64,000 bases of DNA from NCBI RefSeq assembly GCF_007747995.1, contig NZ_CP036276.1:1479001-1543000 (forward strand), in the 5' to 3' direction. Source of the stretch: Symmachiella dynata. GTDB taxonomy: Bacteria > Planctomycetota > Planctomycetia > Planctomycetales > Planctomycetaceae. A program made the translations under genes and the position numbers. Positions 61,306 through 64,000 of the stretch are shown piece after piece; position 1 is the first letter of the stretch, and each line of letters starts with the position of its first letter. The notes under the pieces were generated by a model. The model did not search any database. It was given only the letters and a program-made list of their open reading frames with translations, and was not told where the DNA came from.

Positions 61306-61598
61306 TTTATTTTTCCTCTGACAGGTGATTTAGCTCAGCTAGGATCATACCAAGTCGACGCCGGGAATCGACCGCGGAATCATCTCCAGCATTTCCGGGA
61401 GACCAAACCTATCCAGAATTGTTGAGCGGCGTTTGGGCACGCGATCTAGCAATCTGACCACCGAAATCCCCAACACCGGCATATCGCTGCCCAACCGGTA
61501 CATTCTTTAACAACTCAATCCCTCGACGGTCCCGCTACCTTGGCGGGGGGGGCCGTCAATCTCCTTCATTTTGAGCTCGCAACAAGTTTTGTCGCGTA

Positions 61599-61745
61599 CT
61601 AATTTGAATCGGGATATTTCGCTTCGACTACCAATTTGGGTAATGCCTGTTCCAGTCGTTCGATTCCCGTGGCTGTCACGTCAGTGTCCCATAAAGTGAT
61701 GCTCTGCATCGAGGTTAAAGGTTCGAGATGCTGGATTGAGGCCCG
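61599..61745 (-). pseudogene. C-terminal remnant of a leucine-rich-repeat gene
   Basis: The minus frame reads IQHLEPLTSMQSITLWDTDV, then TATGIERLEQALPKLVVEAK, and stops at TAG 61599. This is the end of planctomycete LRR proteins (L-x-x-L-x-L-x-x-T-x-V-x-x-x-G). The upstream part is missing at about 61745. Confidence 0.55.
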
Positions 61746-61904
61746 CCAACCACGAACCACCGGAGGTGCGCGCCGGCGGCTGTTGTTGGCGGGTTGTTTC
61801 CGGACTGTTTATTCCCTGTTCGGGATACCCAGCAAAATGGCCCGGACGGAGTCTGAACCACTCCGCCGGAACTCTCACCCCAATCTGTTGTGGAGATTGA
61901 AGCG

Positions 61905-62189
61905 ATGACGAATGGGGAAACCTGCTACCCCGAAGCACAAAAAAGCACCGATAAAGGCGAAGCCCTGGCTAAGATTATTGCCGCGTTGACCAAACATCAC
62001 AAATAGGCTGAGGGCGGTAATCTCAACAAGGAGCCGATTGGTGACAGGGTGATTTGCGCAAACGAAACGAATCTGGAAGCGTCGCTCAAACTGCTTGACA
62101 GTGAATTCTTGCCAAAGATAATTGTCAGCACTGACCGTTTCCCCGAACTGTCTGTGCCCAATGAGGAAGCCGAAAAAGCTGACGAATAA
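61905..62189 (+). pseudogene. Element-associated small protein, interrupted by TAG
   Basis: ATG 61905 opens a frame of 94 codons with an in-frame TAG (after ALAKIIAALTKHHK); it then continues in phase (AEGGNLNKEPIGDRV; NLEASLKLLDSEFLPKIIV) to TAA 62187. The pattern K-H-H-x-A-x-G-x-x-L-x-x-E-P-I-G is one I recall from small proteins upstream of excisionase/integrase genes in Planctomycetes. A central part of those seems missing. Confidence 0.5.
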
Positions 62190-62287
62190 AAGTAACTGTT
62201 CGATCGTTCGATACAAAATGTCGAACGCTGGGCCCATAAGTGTGCGAGCCGCACTTCGCGGCGAGTGACTCATTGGAGCACAGAATC

Positions 62288-62368
62288 ATGACGGAATGCA
62301 CAAATGCTTTGCGGTTGAGTCCCAAGCGAGCCGCCGAGGCCCCGGCAATTTCCCCGCGCAAACTGTAG
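62288..62368 (+). pseudogene. Truncated excisionase-like helix-turn-helix ORF
   Basis: ATG 62288 encodes NALRLSPKRAAEAPAISPRKL and then TAG 62366. The AA-E-A-x-x-I-S-P-R-K-L pattern is the start of a MerR/excisionase-type HTH that binds att DNA. The rest of the domain is gone; the frame ends immediately before the integrase piece. Confidence 0.55.
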
Positions 62369-63040
62369 TTGGCAGTCACTCTGCGGGCTCACATTGCTAC
62401 TAAATTGCCGAAGGCAGGGGTGTTCGAAATGCCACACAATACCGATCTGGCGCGTATGCTGCGGGCTGATTTGGAACAGGCTCGCGGGGCTTGGATCAAG
62501 GACGCGAAACGTCAGCCCAAAGAGTATATCCGTCGCGTACAGAGTGACTTTTTGGCTGCCAAGAATCACGAAGATGAAGTTTTGGACTTTCACGCACTAC
62601 GCCACACGTGCGGCGCCTGGTTGTCGTTGGCGGGCGTGCACCCCAAGGTTGTCCAGACCGTGATGCGGCATTCGACCATCACCCTGACGATGGACACCTA
62701 CGGACATTTATTCCCGGGCCAAGAAGCAGACGCCGTCGCTAGATTGCGCGGCGTCTGCAATGGCCCTCCACAGACGCTCAAAGCGACCGGGACTAATGAT
62801 GCGACACCAAACTCTCCAGAAAACGCGCAGCGCCAGGCGCAGCAATCGCGACGCGAAACGCGGCAACACGGTGCGATACAGTGCGACGAACCGAACACAA
62901 CACCAGCAAACAAGAAATCGCCCAAACCCAACAATGGTGTGGACTTAGGCGACGCTGTGCAACGCAAATCAACACCAGACAAAAATAGGGCCGGCAGGAC
63001 TCGAACCTGCAACCAACAAATTATGAGTTTGCTGCTCTAA
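62369..63040 (+). pseudogene. Truncated tyrosine recombinase (integrase), C-terminal catalytic part
   Basis: From TTG 62369 the frame encodes about 223 residues with HALRHT (His and second Arg), the VMRHSTITLTMDTYGH box and the nucleophile Tyr. The N-terminal SAM-like domain and the first catalytic Arg are absent, so it cannot be active. The tail is low in order and its last codons (RAGRTRTCNQQIMSLLL) read the attachment site and the tRNA 3' half on the opposite strand. This is the usual position of int next to attR. Its deletion joins it to the excisionase-like ORF. Confidence 0.8.
62964..63034. repeat. Attachment-site direct repeat, right copy
   Basis: Identical over 71 bases with 29070-29140. 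This copy continues at 63035 into the 5' part of the tRNA gene, so the tRNA is kept intact at this side. It also contains the end of the truncated integrase frame. Confidence 0.85.
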
Positions 63041-63059
63041 CCGATTGAGCTACGGCCCC
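62986..63059 (-). tRNA. tRNA with CAT anticodon (Met elongator or Ile2)
   Basis: A full cloverleaf of 74 bases: acceptor GGGGCCG with CGGCCCT (one G-U at the end), D-arm GCTC/GAGC, anticodon stem GCAAA/TTTGT with loop CTCATAA, T-arm GCAGG/CCTGC with TTCGAGT, discriminator A, no encoded CCA. No GGG/CCC anticodon stem, so not an initiator. Whether C34 is modified to lysidine (Ile) or not (Met) cannot be told. Its 3' half is duplicated at 29091-29140. Confidence 0.93.
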
Positions 63060-63448
63060 GGGGAGGGGATAGATGCGGGGAGGCTGGTGGATGTTCGCTT
63101 GGGTTTTGTCTTTTTTTCGTAGGTCACACGATGCTATCGCGCCCCAATGTGAGTTGGGCGGGTGATTTGGGGATTCTACACGGCAATCTCTGAAAACAAA
63201 AGTCCGCACTTGCCGGCCTGTGCCGCTCTTCTTGGCTGGCTTGCGTAAAAATCGGGGAGATGTCCCAGATTGATCGCAGGGAGGAAATCTGTTTTTTGCG
63301 GGGCGGAGCGCTGGCTGGTTCGTTGATTCTGATGGGAGTGTATTAAAGCGCGTTGCGGGATGTGCTTTCGGGTCTGGCATTCGACAATTCTGTGGCTGCA
63401 AACTACAGTGTGAGGCGTCACGTATTTGTTGAAAAAAAGGATCTAGCT
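63060..63448. other. Gap between tRNA and galE-like gene
   Basis: About 390 bases. No gene is seen. It must hold the promoters of the divergent tRNA and galE-like genes. An AAAAAAAGGA ribosome site precedes the TTG start at 63449. Confidence 0.5.
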
Positions 63449-64000
63449 TTGAGTTCGGCAAAAACAATTTTGGTCACCGGTGGAGCCGGTTATATTGGCA
63501 GTGTGGTGGTCGAGCAGCTTGTCGGCGAGGGAGCGCGGGTGGTTGTCTTTGACAATCTGTCGCAAGGGCATCGCGCTGCTGTGCATCCCGATGCGGTGTT
63601 TGTTGAAGGCGACCTGCTGGACGCGGAGGCGATTGAGTCGGCGGTCGCTGAATACCGCCCGGAGAGTGTTCTGCACTTTGCTGCTCATTCCTTGGTCGGC
63701 GAGTCGATGCAAGTGCCGCTGAAGTATTTGGGTGAAAATGTGACGGCCGGTTTGAATCTGTTTCAAGCCATGGTGAATCACGATGTGCGTCAACTGATTC
63801 TTTCGTCGACGGCCAATTTGTTCGGTGACCCTGAAGAGATTCCGATATCGGAATCGACAAAAATTGCTCCCGGGAGTGCCTACGGCGAGTCGAAATACAT
63901 TCTCGAGCGCATGCTGGCTTGGTTGGAGCAGATTCATGGGTTGCGGTATGCGGCGCTGCGTTATTTTAATGCGGCGGGGGCGACGGACGAGCGCGGCGAA
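63449..64000 (+). CDS. galE: UDP-glucose 4-epimerase, N-terminal part (partial)
   Basis: The first 184 codons of an extended short-chain dehydrogenase; the end is beyond the window. Motifs: Rossmann loop [41 protein letters not shown], the catalytic loop STANLFGDP, YxxxK in AYGESKY, and [10 protein letters not shown]. It interconverts UDP-glucose and UDP-galactose. The usual Ser-Ser-Thr-x-x-x-Tyr site is present. It starts at TTG 63449 with an AAGGA ribosome site 8 bases upstream. Confidence 0.92.
   Translation, partial: MSSAKTILVTGGAGYIGSVVVEQLVGEGARVVVFDNLSQGHRAAVHPDAVFVEGDLLDAEAIESAVAEYRPESVLHFAAHSLVGESMQVPLKYLGENVTAGLNLFQAMVNHDVRQLILSSTANLFGDPEEIPISESTKIAPGSAYGESKYILERMLAWLEQIHGLRYAALRYFNAAGATDERGE

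Larger units (their letters stand above)
61306..62985. other. Decayed right end of the integrated element
   Basis: About 1.7 kb with only remnants: an LRR gene end (61599-61745), a pseudogene with an internal TAG (61905-62189), a truncated excisionase-like ORF (62288-62368) and the truncated integrase (62369-63040). These are listed separately. Confidence 0.65.

Overview
The window looks like chromosomal DNA of a Planctomycetes bacterium (class Planctomycetia; genus not assignable from sequence alone). The evidence is the set of lineage-typical genes: a DUF1501 protein next to a DUF1549/DUF1553 protein with the CAQCHDHPF motif, a Minf_1886-type small protein, a DUF1559-like pseudopilin, a MoxR/DUF58/BatA/DUF4175/DUF4159 operon, and many short palindromic intergenic repeats.

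Left part (1-28985): mostly housekeeping and surface functions. It holds a TPR-like membrane protein running off the left edge, an rRNA 2'-O-methyltransferase (rlmB type), a Minf_1886 protein, a PSP1-domain protein (ricT type) next to holB, two tandem zinc-ribbon membrane paralogues, the DUF1501/DUF1549 pair, GDP-fucose synthesis (gmd, fcl), fliS and an unusually long fliD, a class III aminotransferase, a D-2-hydroxyacid dehydrogenase, a pseudopilin-like protein, a YhhN protein and a cardiolipin synthase. Gene gaps carry a covarying two-hairpin repeat family and other palindromes.

Right part (29070-63034): this stretch lies between two perfect 71-bp direct repeats that contain the 3' half of a CAT-anticodon tRNA gene. 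The complete tRNA gene is at 62986-63059, and a truncated tyrosine recombinase abuts it. This is the signature of an integrative element in a tRNA gene, now decayed (truncated int, truncated excisionase-like ORF, pseudogenes). A third, degraded tRNA-end remnant at 27206-27250 suggests an older event. The interval carries (i) an eight-gene minus-strand operon (VKOR-DsbA protein, MoxR ATPase, DUF58, two VWA membrane proteins, DUF4175, DUF4159, thioredoxin), then an IS remnant; (ii) a minus-strand sulfide/persulfide oxidation operon headed by an ArsR-family regulator with a visible promoter-operator, with truncated rhodanese and TauE genes, persulfide dioxygenase-rhodanese, peroxiredoxin, DUF1641, sulfide:quinone oxidoreductase, tri-haem peroxidase, ferritin-like protein, di-haem thiosulfate dehydrogenase-like cytochrome, DsrE protein, an acetolactate-decarboxylase-like lipoprotein and a YeeE/YedE pair; and (iii) an NHL protein, a PhnD-like binding protein and a PQQ-type beta-propeller, followed by a DinB-like exported protein.

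The most unusual signal is the junction of the PhnD-like gene and the propeller gene. The PhnD frame ends with the classic -1 slippery heptamer A AAA AAG inside a run of nine A, followed at once by TAG. The propeller frame has no usable start upstream of its first blade and no signal peptide. A -1 frameshift, transcriptional slippage, or a missed A in the sequence would make one secreted PhnD-propeller fusion. Right of the tRNA the window ends inside a galE-like gene.
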